A stretch of 64,000 nucleotides of DNA, taken from positions 372,001-436,000 of the forward strand of contig NKJC01000001.1 of assembly GCA_002256435.1 (NCBI GenBank), given 5' to 3'. The first letter of the stretch is position 1. Every line of letters begins with the position of its first letter. The stretch comes from Chitinophagaceae bacterium BSSC1 (GTDB taxonomy: Bacteria > Bacteroidota > Bacteroidia > Chitinophagales > Chitinophagaceae). The notes under the pieces were generated by a model. It had not been told where the DNA came from. It saw only the letters and a list, made by a program, of their open reading frames with translations, and searched no databases. Position numbers and translations under genes: made by a program. Shown here piece after piece: positions 1 through 9,651 of this stretch.

Positions 1-961
1 ATTGTTGGGATATGGCTACGCCTATCTACAACCCTTGAACTATCAAGCTAAAATGGTTTTTGTTGTAGAAGACGCTAGAAACAATACAGGCAATCTGGGA
101 AATATCAGTTCCTTGGCTGGGCAATTTGGTGTAGACCTAGGAGCCAACAACAATAATAATATCTTATCAGGAGATAATATTCTCTATTATTATAGAAGTG
201 CTTCTTTAGCCAAAGAAGTGCTCTTGAGTCCATCACTTGCTGGAGCTAATCTTTCTGTAATGGATGATTATGTTAAGATCTATGGATTAAAAGAATCCTG
301 GTCATCCAAAATTGAACATATAGACCAATTGCATTTTAGTCCAATGACTGCCAAACAAAACTACTCGGTTCAACAAGACAGTCTGATACAAATAGTGGTA
401 GAAAAAATATTGGCCGGTCAATTTAGTGTTGAGCGAATAGATAAAAAAGCCAGTTTTATAGAAGTAAGCACCAATATGTTGGATCCCAATTTATCTAAAA
501 TCTATTGTGAAAGAATTGTAGGGGCTGCGGTAAACCGATATATTCAATTTAAAACCCAAAGACAAAAGTCAACAGTTGACAAGTTGCAAAAAAGACTGGA
601 TAGTATTGCAGGATTATTAACGCAAAAAACCATCTATAGTGCCAACCTACAAACTTCTAATGCTACCATGGATATCAATGCCATTTACAAAACCAATTCT
701 GCGGTAGCTACAGAAACCTCATCCAGAGAGAAGACATTGTTGTCAGGCATTTTTGCTTCAGTTACGCAGAATCTAGAGATGGCAAAATTTAACCTTAGTC
801 AAGAAACGCCGGTGATTCAAGTGATTGACAGCCCCGTACTTCCACTAAAAGAAGTAAAAACATCAAAACTAAAGATGCTATTGGTTTTTGGAATGCTGTT
901 TTGTATGGGAGCGTTATTCTATAGCGTCATTGCACATGAATTGAAATTTCTTCCCAAATGA
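1..961 (+). CDS. Wzz-type polysaccharide chain-length determinant (5' partial)
   Basis: Inner-membrane co-polymerase that sets glycan chain length in Wzx/Wzy-dependent assembly. The frame is open to the left edge, so the start and probably the first transmembrane helix lie outside the window; what remains is a long periplasmic part followed by the proline-containing segment IQVIDSPVLPLKE and a C-terminal membrane helix (about residues 290-311 of the visible 319). The same tail pattern occurs in the two other Wzz proteins at 48464-49552 and 63206-64000. No tyrosine-kinase domain is attached. Its stop overlaps the flippase start (ATGA), so the two are probably translationally coupled. The family is clear; its specific glycan is inferred from the genes that follow. 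Confidence 0.85.
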   Translation, partial: LLGYGYAYLQPLNYQAKMVFVVEDARNNTGNLGNISSLAGQFGVDLGANNNNNILSGDNILYYYRSASLAKEVLLSPSLAGANLSVMDDYVKIYGLKESWSSKIEHIDQLHFSPMTAKQNYSVQQDSLIQIVVEKILAGQFSVERIDKKASFIEVSTNMLDPNLSKIYCERIVGAAVNRYIQFKTQRQKSTVDKLQKRLDSIAGLLTQKTIYSANLQTSNATMDINAIYKTNSAVATETSSREKTLLSGIFASVTQNLEMAKFNLSQETPVIQVIDSPVLPLKEVKTSKLKMLLVFGMLFCMGALFYSVIAHELKFLPK

Positions 962-2247
962 GATCCATTGGCTTAAGTATTAAGGAGGATGCATCAGTCT
1001 ATTGGAAAATTCTTTTTTTCTCTGGGCTCAATATTGCTGCCGCCTTTGTATTAAATCTGATCTTGCCACAAAAGATTGGGGTTGGTGTTTATGGTGACTA
1101 TCGATACCTATATAGCTTGATTGGGTTTGCAGGTCTTTTTCACCTTGGTTATTTAGACGGATTTTATCTATTATCCTTAGAAAAAAATGCAACCCAGAAA
1201 GCGAGTATGGGTTATCTGGGATTATTGGTTTGCGCTGGCTTAGTGCTAGCAAATATTGCAGCAGGATTCATGGGTTATGAAATGGGAGAATCGGCTTTGC
1301 TCATAGCCCTCATGATTGTAGTATCCAACTTCATCAACTTCATCAGTCTTAGTTTCAATATTCGCCATTCATTTATTGCACCTTTGGCAACACAGTTATT
1401 GGTAACGCTGTTAATGATCATTTGCCTTTTTAATAATGATATTGCTAGCTGGATGGTCTTGCATTTGTACCCAACCATTTTGATACTGTTGGTTGTTCAG
1501 ATTGGTGTTTTAATCATAATTAATTTATTTGCTCCAGAAAAAGGATCATTTAGCATTCGCTTTCGTTCTTGGAAACAAATCAAATGGTTCCATGAAAAAG
1601 GAATCAAAACCCTTGCCATTGGATTGGTAATTCTTTTGGGATTAGGCTTAGACAAATTGGTGTTGAAAAGCCTCTTACCCAAAGAAAGCTTTGGCGCTTA
1701 TTGCTTTTCCAATAGTTTTCTGATTTCATTTTTGGGATTGGGTTTGTCTGTGAGTAATAAATTGGTGAGTTATCTCTATCAAAAGACAGAGCAGTTTAAA
1801 GAACAGTACAATCAGATTGTTAGGAATATTAGTTTTGTTTCCATCGCCCTTATTGGATTGGGTGTTTGGATAACGCAATGGGAATGGGTGGAAAATTTGG
1901 GCTATGCCAAATTATTGCATGACCTTGTACCCAGCCTTGGTCTATTCCCTTTTTTACTTTTAATTCAATTGGTCTACAGCAATCTTGCTAAAGTCTATGG
2001 GTTAGAAATCAAGTTTACCCTATTCTATCTAATAGCCATAGGTGTTAGTTTTTTCATTTTCAAACTTTGCTTTGGAAATATTTACCTCATGCTGGTTCTA
2101 ACAAGCTTAGTGTATTATTTGACCATGCTATTGCTTGACCAATTTCTAGTAAAACCCAATTGCGGTTATCAATTAAGCCTTCAAAATAAATTGATTGCTT
2201 TTTTACCCATTGTAGTGGAAGTAATTCTTTATCAATTTTATGTATAG
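958..2247 (+). CDS. Wzx-like lipid-linked oligosaccharide flippase
   Basis: A 429-residue polytopic membrane protein with about 12 hydrophobic segments and basic loops, the size and layout of the MATE/MOP-superfamily polysaccharide flippases. It would move the undecaprenyl-linked repeat unit across the inner membrane. The start ATG overlaps the stop of the Wzz gene by 4 bases and a polymerase-like gene follows 19 bases later, giving a wzz-wzx-wzy order. There is no short diagnostic motif in this family, so the call rests on topology, length and context. Its divergence from the second flippase (40600-41916) suggests a different substrate. Confidence 0.75.
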   Translation: MRSIGLSIKEDASVYWKILFFSGLNIAAAFVLNLILPQKIGVGVYGDYRYLYSLIGFAGLFHLGYLDGFYLLSLEKNATQKASMGYLGLLVCAGLVLANIAAGFMGYEMGESALLIALMIVVSNFINFISLSFNIRHSFIAPLATQLLVTLLMIICLFNNDIASWMVLHLYPTILILLVVQIGVLIIINLFAPEKGSFSIRFRSWKQIKWFHEKGIKTLAIGLVILLGLGLDKLVLKSLLPKESFGAYCFSNSFLISFLGLGLSVSNKLVSYLYQKTEQFKEQYNQIVRNISFVSIALIGLGVWITQWEWVENLGYAKLLHDLVPSLGLFPFLLLIQLVYSNLAKVYGLEIKFTLFYLIAIGVSFFIFKLCFGNIYLMLVLTSLVYYLTMLLLDQFLVKPNCGYQLSLQNKLIAFLPIVVEVILYQFYV

Positions 2248-2266
2248 GATTCAATTGATTGTATAG

Positions 2267-3520
2267 ATGCCCTCTCAAACAGAACAAGGTTTATTATTGA
2301 TTGCTGTCAATGTTTTGATGCTATTGCTCATTTTGGGCCTTCTCAGGTTGAATGCCCGGTTTAGCAAGTTTAGTTTGTTTGATACGGCAAATGCCTTTAC
2401 CCTATTTTGGATTTGTTTGATTCTTGGGGCCCAATTTAGTTTCAGTGGCTCACTAACAGCAATGACGCTTGTGCTTTTGTATGTCATTCCCATCCTATTT
2501 AATTTAATTCAGTTATTGATTCGTCTATTGGTAATTAATCAGGCTCATACAAATATTCAAAATGGAGAGCATTTTAACTTATCTAGGATTAGCAATATCA
2601 CAACACTCCTTTTTATTCTTTGCTTGATAGCTAATCTTAGTTATATCTATACCCAATATTATCAAAAGGGAATAGCTGTTGTGGCGCTTGAACAAATCAG
2701 GAGCTCCAATTTTAGAAATGACACAGAGGAACCCAACTTCTTTTATAACTTATTTGGTAGAATCTATTTACTCTTGATTCCCTGGTTTTATTATTTGTAT
2801 TCTCAAAAATATATACCATTATCAAGATTAGTTTTGTTGGTATCTATTTCCATACTACTCTCAGGTATTCATTTAACAAGGGCACCAATACTAATTGTTG
2901 GCATAACCATTTTACTATGCAATTCTTATTTTTTAAAAGAGACATTAGCTAAAAAAGCAAATGCCGCTTTGGTTATTTTGACCCTACTATTATTTACCAG
3001 CCTCACTCTGATTATTGACGCAGGATCAGTTGAGTCAAACCCATTCATTGACACTGCAAAGCTTTATTTATTTGGGGGTATAGCAGCTTTTCAAAAATTG
3101 GTTCAAGGATTCCAGATTAAGGACGCTTTATTCCCCAATCATTTGTATAGCTTAGATTTTGTTTACTATATAGAAAAAAAGTTAGGGTTTCTTCAACAGT
3201 ATCCCTCCTATATTAGACCTTATGTTGACTTTGGTGGAAAGAGCACCAATGTGTATACTTTTTTAGATAGCTTTTATATAGACTGGGGGCTTTTAGGCGT
3301 GCTATTGGGGTCTTCTGTTTTATTTGCAGTCATTTCTCTGGTTAGCCAACTAGCCAAGTCAACAGGCAAAATGCTGTTCTTTCAATTGCACTTGCTTTGT
3401 TTTTCCAACTTGATGATGTGTTTTATGAACAATGAATTTATTCGAATCTCCTTTTATATCATGGTTTGTGAAGCTTTTGCTTGCTACTATCTATTCACCA
3501 AACAACCAGCAACGTTTTGA
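2267..3520 (+). CDS. Wzy-like O-antigen/EPS polymerase, membrane protein
   Basis: A 417-residue protein with about ten transmembrane segments and a large hydrophilic loop roughly at residues 245-340, typical of Wzy polymerases, which join lipid-linked repeat units at the periplasmic face. Wzy proteins share little sequence, so the assignment is from topology and position directly after the flippase. The start ATG at 2267 lies 19 bases after the preceding stop. The 3' end overlaps a TTG start of the next gene (TTGA at 3517-3520). An O-antigen ligase-type role cannot be excluded. Confidence 0.65.
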   Translation: MPSQTEQGLLLIAVNVLMLLLILGLLRLNARFSKFSLFDTANAFTLFWICLILGAQFSFSGSLTAMTLVLLYVIPILFNLIQLLIRLLVINQAHTNIQNGEHFNLSRISNITTLLFILCLIANLSYIYTQYYQKGIAVVALEQIRSSNFRNDTEEPNFFYNLFGRIYLLLIPWFYYLYSQKYIPLSRLVLLVSISILLSGIHLTRAPILIVGITILLCNSYFLKETLAKKANAALVILTLLLFTSLTLIIDAGSVESNPFIDTAKLYLFGGIAAFQKLVQGFQIKDALFPNHLYSLDFVYYIEKKLGFLQQYPSYIRPYVDFGGKSTNVYTFLDSFYIDWGLLGVLLGSSVLFAVISLVSQLAKSTGKMLFFQLHLLCFSNLMMCFMNNEFIRISFYIMVCEAFACYYLFTKQPATF

Positions 3521-4416
3521 AAGAAAGCGTACGAATAGTAGTTTTAAATTATCAAACAGCAGCGGAAACCATTGCATTGGTGAAACAGCTAGAGCAACAA
3601 GTATTTGCCAATCTAGAAATAGTGGTAGTAGACAATGATAGTTCCACAGAAGACCAAGCAATACTTTCACAGTCTTTACCAAAATCAATTCATTTGGTCT
3701 TTTCTGATACCAATCTTGGATATGCAGGTGGCAATAATTTGGGACTCCAATTACAAACAGGACAAAGACCGGATTACCAACTTGTATTAAATAGTGATAT
3801 CAGCATTAGCGATCCGCTTTTTGTACAAAAAATGGTGGATGGATTCAAAATCGAAAGTCAAAAAAACATTTTTGCAAGTTCTCCATTGGTCAATACTTCA
3901 AGCAGTCTATTACCTATTGGTTATCAAATACAGGTGCGAAAATTACTAGCGCCCTATCAAATGATTTGGTTAAGTTTTTCTTTGTTCAAAAAAATATCGC
4001 CCAAGCTTTTTAAAAAATTTGTCTATGGTGCGGAACAACCATATGATCATAAATATCTGTTTTGTGATACCATTAATGGAGCCGCTTTTATGATAGAGCA
4101 ATCCTTTCTGCAACAGAATGGCTATTTGGACCAAGGCACGTTTTTATTTCACGAAGAACTCATTTTGGGCAAACAAATACAAGAAGCCGGTGGCACTTGC
4201 TTATTAAATGGGCAAGCAAGTGTTGACCACCAACAAGGCTTGTCAACTGGTTCCAATAAAAAGCAGTTTAATGCAGCAATGGAAAGGCATAAGTACCAAA
4301 GTGAAATCCATCTATATCAGAAATATTATCAGCTATCTCCTATTGGCTTGAAGTTATTTGGGCTGTTGAAAGAAATAGAAATTCAAGCAAAAAGCATTCT
4401 GAGGAAAATTCAATGA
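3517..4416 (+). CDS. Family 2 glycosyltransferase
   Basis: GT-A fold glycosyltransferase of the rhamnosyltransferase-like GT2 group. Near the N-terminus it has VRIVVLNYQT and the nucleotide-binding EIVVVDNDSS, then NLGYAGGNNLG and the metal-binding NSD (in LVLNSDISIS). The frame is open upstream to a TTG at 3481, but TTG at 3517 overlaps the preceding stop as TTGA and places the first beta strand right at the N-terminus, so I prefer it (299 residues). There is no membrane segment at the N-terminus; the C-terminal helical part is basic and may touch the membrane. The 3' end overlaps the fucosyltransferase start. Sugar specificity is not readable from sequence. Confidence 0.82.
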   Translation: MKESVRIVVLNYQTAAETIALVKQLEQQVFANLEIVVVDNDSSTEDQAILSQSLPKSIHLVFSDTNLGYAGGNNLGLQLQTGQRPDYQLVLNSDISISDPLFVQKMVDGFKIESQKNIFASSPLVNTSSSLLPIGYQIQVRKLLAPYQMIWLSFSLFKKISPKLFKKFVYGAEQPYDHKYLFCDTINGAAFMIEQSFLQQNGYLDQGTFLFHEELILGKQIQEAGGTCLLNGQASVDHQQGLSTGSNKKQFNAAMERHKYQSEIHLYQKYYQLSPIGLKLFGLLKEIEIQAKSILRKIQ

Positions 4417-5273
4417 GTATTGTAAAACTTTGGGGCGGTCTGGGCAACCAATTATTCCAGTATGCATTTGGTCAGTGGCTAGCCCAAACTAATGGTGAAC
4501 CAGTTAGCTATGTAAATAAAGAGGGTAGCAGTAATTTAACTGGTTTAAAAATTAGCCATTTACAATGTGTCTTGAACCAGCCAGACATGGCAATGCTTGG
4601 CAATATAGAAAGCTATTTTAATCAGCAGCATCGGATCAAACGCAAGCTCTTCCAATTATTTCCTTTTTTAAATAATCAAATAGTGGTGGAAGCTGCCTAT
4701 CCTAAGCAACCTGTCATGTTTAAGCAAGAACAGCTTTTTGATGGCTATTGGCAGAACCTTACTTATTTAGCAAATCAAAGAAGCACTTTACTAGAGGCAT
4801 TTCAGTTTAAAGACCCAAGCCCCTATATAGCAAGTCCTTATTTACCTTTGATTCAATCGTCTGAGAATGCAGTTTGTATGCATATTAGGCGGGGTGATTA
4901 TTTAACCAGTGGCTACCATCATCAACTACCCATTTCCTATTATCAATTAGCTATAGAAGAAATCAACCGTTCAGTTCTGAACCCACAATTCTTTGTATTT
5001 AGCAATGACTTGTCCTGGGTTAAAGAACACTTACAAACAGATGCAAAGTTGATTTTTGTAGATCACTCAAAAGATGCAGCAGCTGATCTGTTTGACTTTT
5101 TTCTCATGCGCCAATGTAATCACCATATTATTGCCAATAGTAGTTTTAGTTGGTGGCCTGCCTATTTGAATCAGGACCCTAATAAAATAGTGATTGCACC
5201 AAAGCATTGGTATCAGAGCAAATACAATGACTTATCCTTAAACATATTGCCCAGCGCATGGATCACCCTATAG
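4413..5273 (+). CDS. GT11 alpha-1,2-fucosyltransferase family protein
   Basis: The N-terminal signature LWGGLGNQLFQYAFG and the CMHIRRGDYL motif (about residue 155) are hallmarks of family GT11, GDP-fucose-dependent alpha-1,2-fucosyltransferases of O-antigen clusters. The conserved SSFSWWPAYLN near the C-terminus also fits. Length (286 residues) is normal. It transfers fucose, or a related GDP-sugar residue, to the repeat unit on the cytoplasmic face. The gmd and fcl genes at 10463-12503 on the other strand could make its donor GDP-L-fucose. It overlaps the GT2 genes on both sides, so it belongs to the region A operon. Confidence 0.9.
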   Translation: MSIVKLWGGLGNQLFQYAFGQWLAQTNGEPVSYVNKEGSSNLTGLKISHLQCVLNQPDMAMLGNIESYFNQQHRIKRKLFQLFPFLNNQIVVEAAYPKQPVMFKQEQLFDGYWQNLTYLANQRSTLLEAFQFKDPSPYIASPYLPLIQSSENAVCMHIRRGDYLTSGYHHQLPISYYQLAIEEINRSVLNPQFFVFSNDLSWVKEHLQTDAKLIFVDHSKDAAADLFDFFLMRQCNHHIIANSSFSWWPAYLNQDPNKIVIAPKHWYQSKYNDLSLNILPSAWITL

Positions 5274-6115
5274 TCAGTATTGGGATGCCCGTATTTAATG
5301 CAGCCAAGCATTTGCGAGCAGCCATTGATTCTGTTTTAAACCAAAGCTATTCCAATTTTGAACTGATACTTACTGATGATGGATCTATTGATGGGTCTTT
5401 AGAAATTATCAGGTCCTATTTAGACAAAAGAATTGTTCTAATTCAACATACAGAAAACAAAGGAATAGGTTATAGCCTCAATGAGCAGATTCAATTATCC
5501 AGAGGTACTTATTTTGCCAGAATGGACGCCGATGACCTCATGTTTCCAGACAGAATTGAAAAACAATTACATTTTCTTGAAACGCATCCAAACATTGATT
5601 TGCTAGGTGCGCAAGCCATTGTGATTGATCAGGAAAATCAAATCATGGGTCTTAGAAAACCCAAGCTTGTTGCTAGTATCAACGAAATACTAGAAGGAGG
5701 ATGCTTTATCCATCCAACGGTAATGGGCAAAACCAGTTGGTTTCAAGAACATTTATATCATCCAGATTTTAGCGGAACCGAGGACCACGAATTGTTTTTA
5801 AGAACTTATCCCCTTTCTAGCTTTTACAACCAAGATTTTCCAGTTCTTTTTTACAGAGAAAACAACCCTATTCGGTTATCTACGTACCTCCATAGACAGG
5901 GCGCATTGATTAAGGGTATTGGGTTGAATAAATCCATCATTGGATCAAGATTCAAGATCCATTGGACAGTCTGGAAAATTCAAATCAAATGCCAAATCAT
6001 TCGCGTGTTGGCTTGGTTAAAAATGGATTCATTGATTTTGAAACAACGGAATCTAGTTTTAACAAAAAATCAGGAAGCTGAATATGAAAGGATCCTTAAC
6101 CAACAAATGAACTAG
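5258..6115 (+). CDS. Family 2 glycosyltransferase
   Basis: Classic GT-A enzyme. VSIGMPVFNAAKHLRAAIDS opens the domain, LILTDDGSIDGS binds the nucleotide and MDADD (about residue 90) is the DxD metal motif. It is 285 residues with no membrane segments, so probably cytoplasmic or peripheral. The start ATG at 5258 overlaps the GT11 gene by 16 bases, and the stop TAG is followed directly by the ATG of the next gene. It is one of four transferases in region A building one repeat unit; acceptor and donor are unknown. Confidence 0.88.
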   Translation: MDHPIVSIGMPVFNAAKHLRAAIDSVLNQSYSNFELILTDDGSIDGSLEIIRSYLDKRIVLIQHTENKGIGYSLNEQIQLSRGTYFARMDADDLMFPDRIEKQLHFLETHPNIDLLGAQAIVIDQENQIMGLRKPKLVASINEILEGGCFIHPTVMGKTSWFQEHLYHPDFSGTEDHELFLRTYPLSSFYNQDFPVLFYRENNPIRLSTYLHRQGALIKGIGLNKSIIGSRFKIHWTVWKIQIKCQIIRVLAWLKMDSLILKQRNLVLTKNQEAEYERILNQQMN

Positions 6116-7273
6116 ATGCCACAAAGCCCTTTAAAAAAAATCTGCTTTGTTGTATCTGATCCCATCACAGTCAATGCATTTATGGAGCTTCATTTTAAAT
6201 ATTTATCCAGTTTCTATGAGGTTCATTTGGTAGCCAATTTGAATCATGGATCCATTTTAAATACTAGCTCTATCAAAACTGTGCAACATATTCCGCTCTA
6301 TCGTTCCATTCATCCTATCAAGGATTTGAGGGCTTTGTTTGCACTTTGGAAACATTTCAAGACTATGCAATTTGATGCGGTGCATTGTATTACTCCCAAA
6401 GCTGGATTATTGGGAATGTTGGCTTCTAAACTTGCGGGCATTCCTATCAGAATCCATATTTTCACAGGACAGATTTGGCATACCAAAACTGGGATCAGCA
6501 AATGGTGCTTCCAGCAATTAGACAAATTAGTTGTGAGATTGTCTACCCATATTTTAGTAGATAGTCATGCTCAGAGAGATTTTCTAATCAGTCAACATAT
6601 TTTAACTGCAGGTAATTCTCAGGTGCTTGGTAAGGGATCCATCAGTGGTGTTTCCCCATGCAAATTTTCTCCCAATCCTGCAATCAGAAAAGCATTTAGA
6701 AACAAGTACGGGGTCAGTGATTCAGATACTGTATTTGCTTTCCTAGGCAGGATGAACAAGGACAAGGGAATCTTTGAATTGATAACTGCTTTCCAGAAAT
6801 TAAATAGCCGCTATTCCAATACCAAATTGTTATTCATAGGCCCAGACGAACAAGGGATTCAATCTAGTATTGATGCTAGTTTGAGCAATCAAACAATCTT
6901 TATAGGCCATAGCAACAATCCTCAAGACTTTCTACAAATGGCCGATGCCTTTTGTATGCCAAGTCATAGGGAGGGATTTGGGACTAGTGTGATGGAAGCG
7001 TCAATGTTGGGTCTACCAGTCATCTGCAGTGACACCTATGGACTAAGCGATGCTTTTATTGAAAATCAAACAGGATTAAAACATACAGTTGGCAAAACAG
7101 AAGCGTTGTATCAGTGCATGGAAAACCTTTACCTAAATCCATCTTTGACCAAGTCCATGGGCAACCAAGCAAAACAATTTGCCTTAGAAAATTTTCTAGC
7201 AGATACCGTTTCTACACTTTGGTTAAAATTCTATCAACACCTATTTCAACAACAAAAACCAGTAACTATATGA
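6116..7273 (+). CDS. Family 4 glycosyltransferase (PglA-like)
   Basis: GT-B fold retaining glycosyltransferase. The N-terminal domain has the segment FDAVHCITPKAGLLGMLASK, the linker region GKGSISGVSP and the C-terminal domain has the EGFGTSVMEA motif (E-x7-E, about residue 287) that binds the donor. Length 385 is typical. The overall pattern resembles transferases that add the second sugar onto undecaprenyl-PP-linked diacetylated sugars (PglA/WbnH-like). This fits the acetyltransferase, aminotransferase and PglC-like genes immediately downstream, but the exact linkage is inference. Its stop overlaps the start of the next gene as ATGA (7270-7273). Confidence 0.85.
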   Translation: MPQSPLKKICFVVSDPITVNAFMELHFKYLSSFYEVHLVANLNHGSILNTSSIKTVQHIPLYRSIHPIKDLRALFALWKHFKTMQFDAVHCITPKAGLLGMLASKLAGIPIRIHIFTGQIWHTKTGISKWCFQQLDKLVVRLSTHILVDSHAQRDFLISQHILTAGNSQVLGKGSISGVSPCKFSPNPAIRKAFRNKYGVSDSDTVFAFLGRMNKDKGIFELITAFQKLNSRYSNTKLLFIGPDEQGIQSSIDASLSNQTIFIGHSNNPQDFLQMADAFCMPSHREGFGTSVMEASMLGLPVICSDTYGLSDAFIENQTGLKHTVGKTEALYQCMENLYLNPSLTKSMGNQAKQFALENFLADTVSTLWLKFYQHLFQQQKPVTI

Positions 7274-7872
7274 TAGCAATTATTGGATCAGGTGGTCACG
7301 GTTTGGTAGTCAAGGATTTGATTGAATGCCTAGGTAAGGCTTTTGTATTTGCAGATGAATTTAAGACTGGAGATATTGATGGTCATACCATTTTACCCGT
7401 TCATGAACTCATTCATAATAACTACCATTCAGCTATCATTGGCATTGGCAATAACCAGACACGTAGAAAAGTAGCTGAAAATTATTCGCTTACCTATGTT
7501 AGCCTAATTCATCCAAAGGCAATTGTTTCTAAATCTATTGGTTCTATAGGAATAGGAACTATTGTAATGGCTGGCGCGATAGTTCAAACACATGTATCAC
7601 TGGGCAATCATTGTATTATCAATACCGCTGCTGTTGTTGAGCACGAGTGCAGGATTGCTGATTATGTTCATATTGCACCAAGGGCCACCATTTGTGGGAA
7701 TGTCAGCATTGGAGAAGGAGCTATGATTGGTGCCGGAGCCATTGTTTTACCAGACATTCAAATTGGCGCGTGGACTACCATTGGTGCTGGAGCTGTTGTT
7801 ACCAAAGATGTTTTTGATTTTGAAACTGTTATAGGCTGCCCCGCTAAACCCATCAATTCTCATGTAATATGA
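7270..7872 (+). CDS. NeuD/PglD-family sugar O/N-acetyltransferase
   Basis: A 200-residue protein with an N-terminal Rossmann-like segment, MIAIIGSGGHGLVVKDLIE, followed by a left-handed beta-helix of hexapeptide repeats (GIGTIVMAGAIVQTHVSLG onward) ending in GCPAKPI. This is the PglD/NeuD architecture: acetyl-CoA-dependent acetylation of an amino sugar nucleotide. The frame is open upstream to 7114, but ATG at 7270 overlaps the previous stop and puts the Rossmann motif at residue 2. With the aminotransferase next to it and the PglC-like transferase after, UDP-4-amino-sugar acetylation (bacillosamine pathway) is the best guess. The PglF-type dehydratase is far away, at 61146-63047. Confidence 0.88.
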   Translation: MIAIIGSGGHGLVVKDLIECLGKAFVFADEFKTGDIDGHTILPVHELIHNNYHSAIIGIGNNQTRRKVAENYSLTYVSLIHPKAIVSKSIGSIGIGTIVMAGAIVQTHVSLGNHCIINTAAVVEHECRIADYVHIAPRATICGNVSIGEGAMIGAGAIVLPDIQIGAWTTIGAGAVVTKDVFDFETVIGCPAKPINSHVI

Positions 7873-9041
7873 GTAACAGAATTTGCTTATCATCACCTCA
7901 TATGGGTGATGAAGAAAAAAAATACTTGGAACAAACATTGGCATCCAATTGGATTGCACCTGTTGGTCCCAATATTGATCAATTTGAATCAGAAATTGCC
8001 AAACTGGTTGGTGTATCACATGTACTAGCGGTATCATCTGGAACTGCGGCTATACATCTTGCCTTAATGCTATTAAATGTTCAGCAAGGCGACAGCGTTT
8101 TTTGCCAATCATTCACATTTGTAGCATCGGCCAATCCCATATTATATCTTGGAGCAAATCCTGTTTTTATTGATTCAGAAACAGATACTTGGAATATGGA
8201 TCCAATACTCTTAAAAGCTGCACTGGAAGATGCTTGTAGAAAAAACAGTTTACCCAAAGCCATCATTATTGTACATGCTTTTGGCATGCCGGCTAAAATG
8301 GCTGAGTTAACAGCCATAACGGAAGAATATGGTGTACCCATTTTAGAAGATGCAGCAGAAGCCATTGGCTCTAAGATTGGAGAACACTATTGTGGTGCGT
8401 TTGGTCAATATGGCGTCTTTAGTTTTAATGGGAATAAAATTATTACTACTTCCGGAGGTGGCACTTTACTTTCAAATAATGGTATCTCCATTCAAAGAGC
8501 CAGATTTCTTGCAAGTCAAGCCAAAGAAGCAGCTCCACATTATCAACATAGTCAAATTGGTTATAACTATGGGCTTTCCAATCTCTTGGCTGGCATAGGT
8601 TTGGGGCAGTTAACCGTTCTGGAAGATAGGATTCATGCTAGGAGAAGCAACTATGAAAGATATAGGGCTGTGTTTGAAAAATACAATGCTATGGGCTACC
8701 AATTTCAATTTCAAGAAGAACCAAGTGGACATTTTTCAAATAGATGGCTTACTTGTTTATTGATTGACCCTGAAAAAAACCTAGGACTCAGTTCTCAAGC
8801 CATTCGACTGGCTTTTGAAAAGGAAAATATTGAAACAAGGCCTTTATGGAAACCCTTGCACCAACAGCCCATTTTTGAGAACTGTATCAGTTATACCAAT
8901 GGCGTTTCTGATCTACTATTTGAACAAGGCATTTGCTTACCCAGTGGTTCCAATTTAAACAACGAAGCTTTTAATAGAATCATCAATTGTTTTGATGCCA
9001 TTCTAGAGCAAAATGCACAATGCGGTACTGTAGCCATTTAA
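7869..9041 (+). CDS. DegT/DnrJ/EryC1/StrS aminotransferase (PglE-like)
   Basis: PLP-dependent sugar aminotransferase of 390 residues. Visible family motifs are SSGTAAIHLAL (cofactor phosphate binding), EDAAEAIGS (Asp contacting the pyridine nitrogen) and SFNGNKIITTSGGG, whose Lys forms the Schiff base. The N-terminus, LSSPHMGDEEKKYLEQTL, resembles the PglE/LegC group that aminates UDP-4-keto-6-deoxy-GlcNAc. It overlaps the acetyltransferase by 4 bases and the sugar transferase by 22 bases, so the three are coupled. Substrate is inferred from the neighbours; another 4-keto sugar is possible. Confidence 0.9.
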   Translation: MSNRICLSSPHMGDEEKKYLEQTLASNWIAPVGPNIDQFESEIAKLVGVSHVLAVSSGTAAIHLALMLLNVQQGDSVFCQSFTFVASANPILYLGANPVFIDSETDTWNMDPILLKAALEDACRKNSLPKAIIIVHAFGMPAKMAELTAITEEYGVPILEDAAEAIGSKIGEHYCGAFGQYGVFSFNGNKIITTSGGGTLLSNNGISIQRARFLASQAKEAAPHYQHSQIGYNYGLSNLLAGIGLGQLTVLEDRIHARRSNYERYRAVFEKYNAMGYQFQFQEEPSGHFSNRWLTCLLIDPEKNLGLSSQAIRLAFEKENIETRPLWKPLHQQPIFENCISYTNGVSDLLFEQGICLPSGSNLNNEAFNRIINCFDAILEQNAQCGTVAI

Positions 9042-9640
9042 AACCCGTAGCAGATTTGATCATCGCCATTTTGATGATCATCATTTTATCTCCAATATTG
9101 GTATGCATTAGCCTGTTGCTTTATGTGACTAATCAGGGCCAAGTTTTTTTTGTGCAACAAAGACCCGGCCTACAAGGAAAGCCCTTTTTGATTATCAAGT
9201 TCAAAACCATGCGGGACCTCTATAATCAAGAGCATCGGTTATTGCCGGATGCAGATAGAATTACCAAAATTGGAAAACTGATTCGCAATTATTCCCTTGA
9301 TGAATTACCACAACTATTCAATGTTGTAAATGGAGATATGAGTTTTGTTGGTCCTAGACCCTTACTCATGCAATACTTAGCACTTTATACGTCAGAACAA
9401 AGGCAGAGACATCAAGTTAAGCCAGGCATTACAGGATGGGCACAAGTGAATGGAAGAAATGCCATTAATTGGGAAGAAAAATTCAAACTTGATATAGCCT
9501 ATGTTCAAAAACAAAGCTTTTTGTTCGACCTAAAAATTCTACTAATAACCATTCAGAAAGTCTTGAACAAAAAAGGGATTACTGAAAAAGGAATGGCAAC
9601 CGTTTCTGAATTCAATGGTTCTACCTTCCAAACAAATTGA
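9020..9640 (+). CDS. PglC-type initiating sugar-phosphate transferase
   Basis: Monotopic phosphoglycosyltransferase of the bacterial sugar transferase family; it starts the repeat unit by moving a sugar-1-phosphate onto undecaprenyl phosphate. The order is a single hydrophobic re-entrant segment (about residues 8-34), then QQRPGLQGKPFLIIKFKTM with the catalytic-region pattern, LDELPQLFNVVNGDMSFVGP, and KPGITGWAQVNGRN. At 206 residues it is the minimal PglC type without extra membrane helices (unlike WcaJ). The ATG at 9020 lies inside the aminotransferase gene. It ends the region A operon, 6 bases from the convergent M48 protease gene. Confidence 0.92.
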   Translation: MRYCSHLKPVADLIIAILMIIILSPILVCISLLLYVTNQGQVFFVQQRPGLQGKPFLIIKFKTMRDLYNQEHRLLPDADRITKIGKLIRNYSLDELPQLFNVVNGDMSFVGPRPLLMQYLALYTSEQRQRHQVKPGITGWAQVNGRNAINWEEKFKLDIAYVQKQSFLFDLKILLITIQKVLNKKGITEKGMATVSEFNGSTFQTN

Positions 9641-9651
9641 TTACAATCAAT
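9636..9651. repeat. Short palindrome between convergent genes
   Basis: ATTGATT and AATCAAT flank the dinucleotide AC exactly at the junction of the region A operon and the minus-strand protease gene, covering both stops' surroundings. It could be a weak bidirectional terminator, but the stem is nearly all A/T and there is no clear T tract, so this may be chance. Confidence 0.25.
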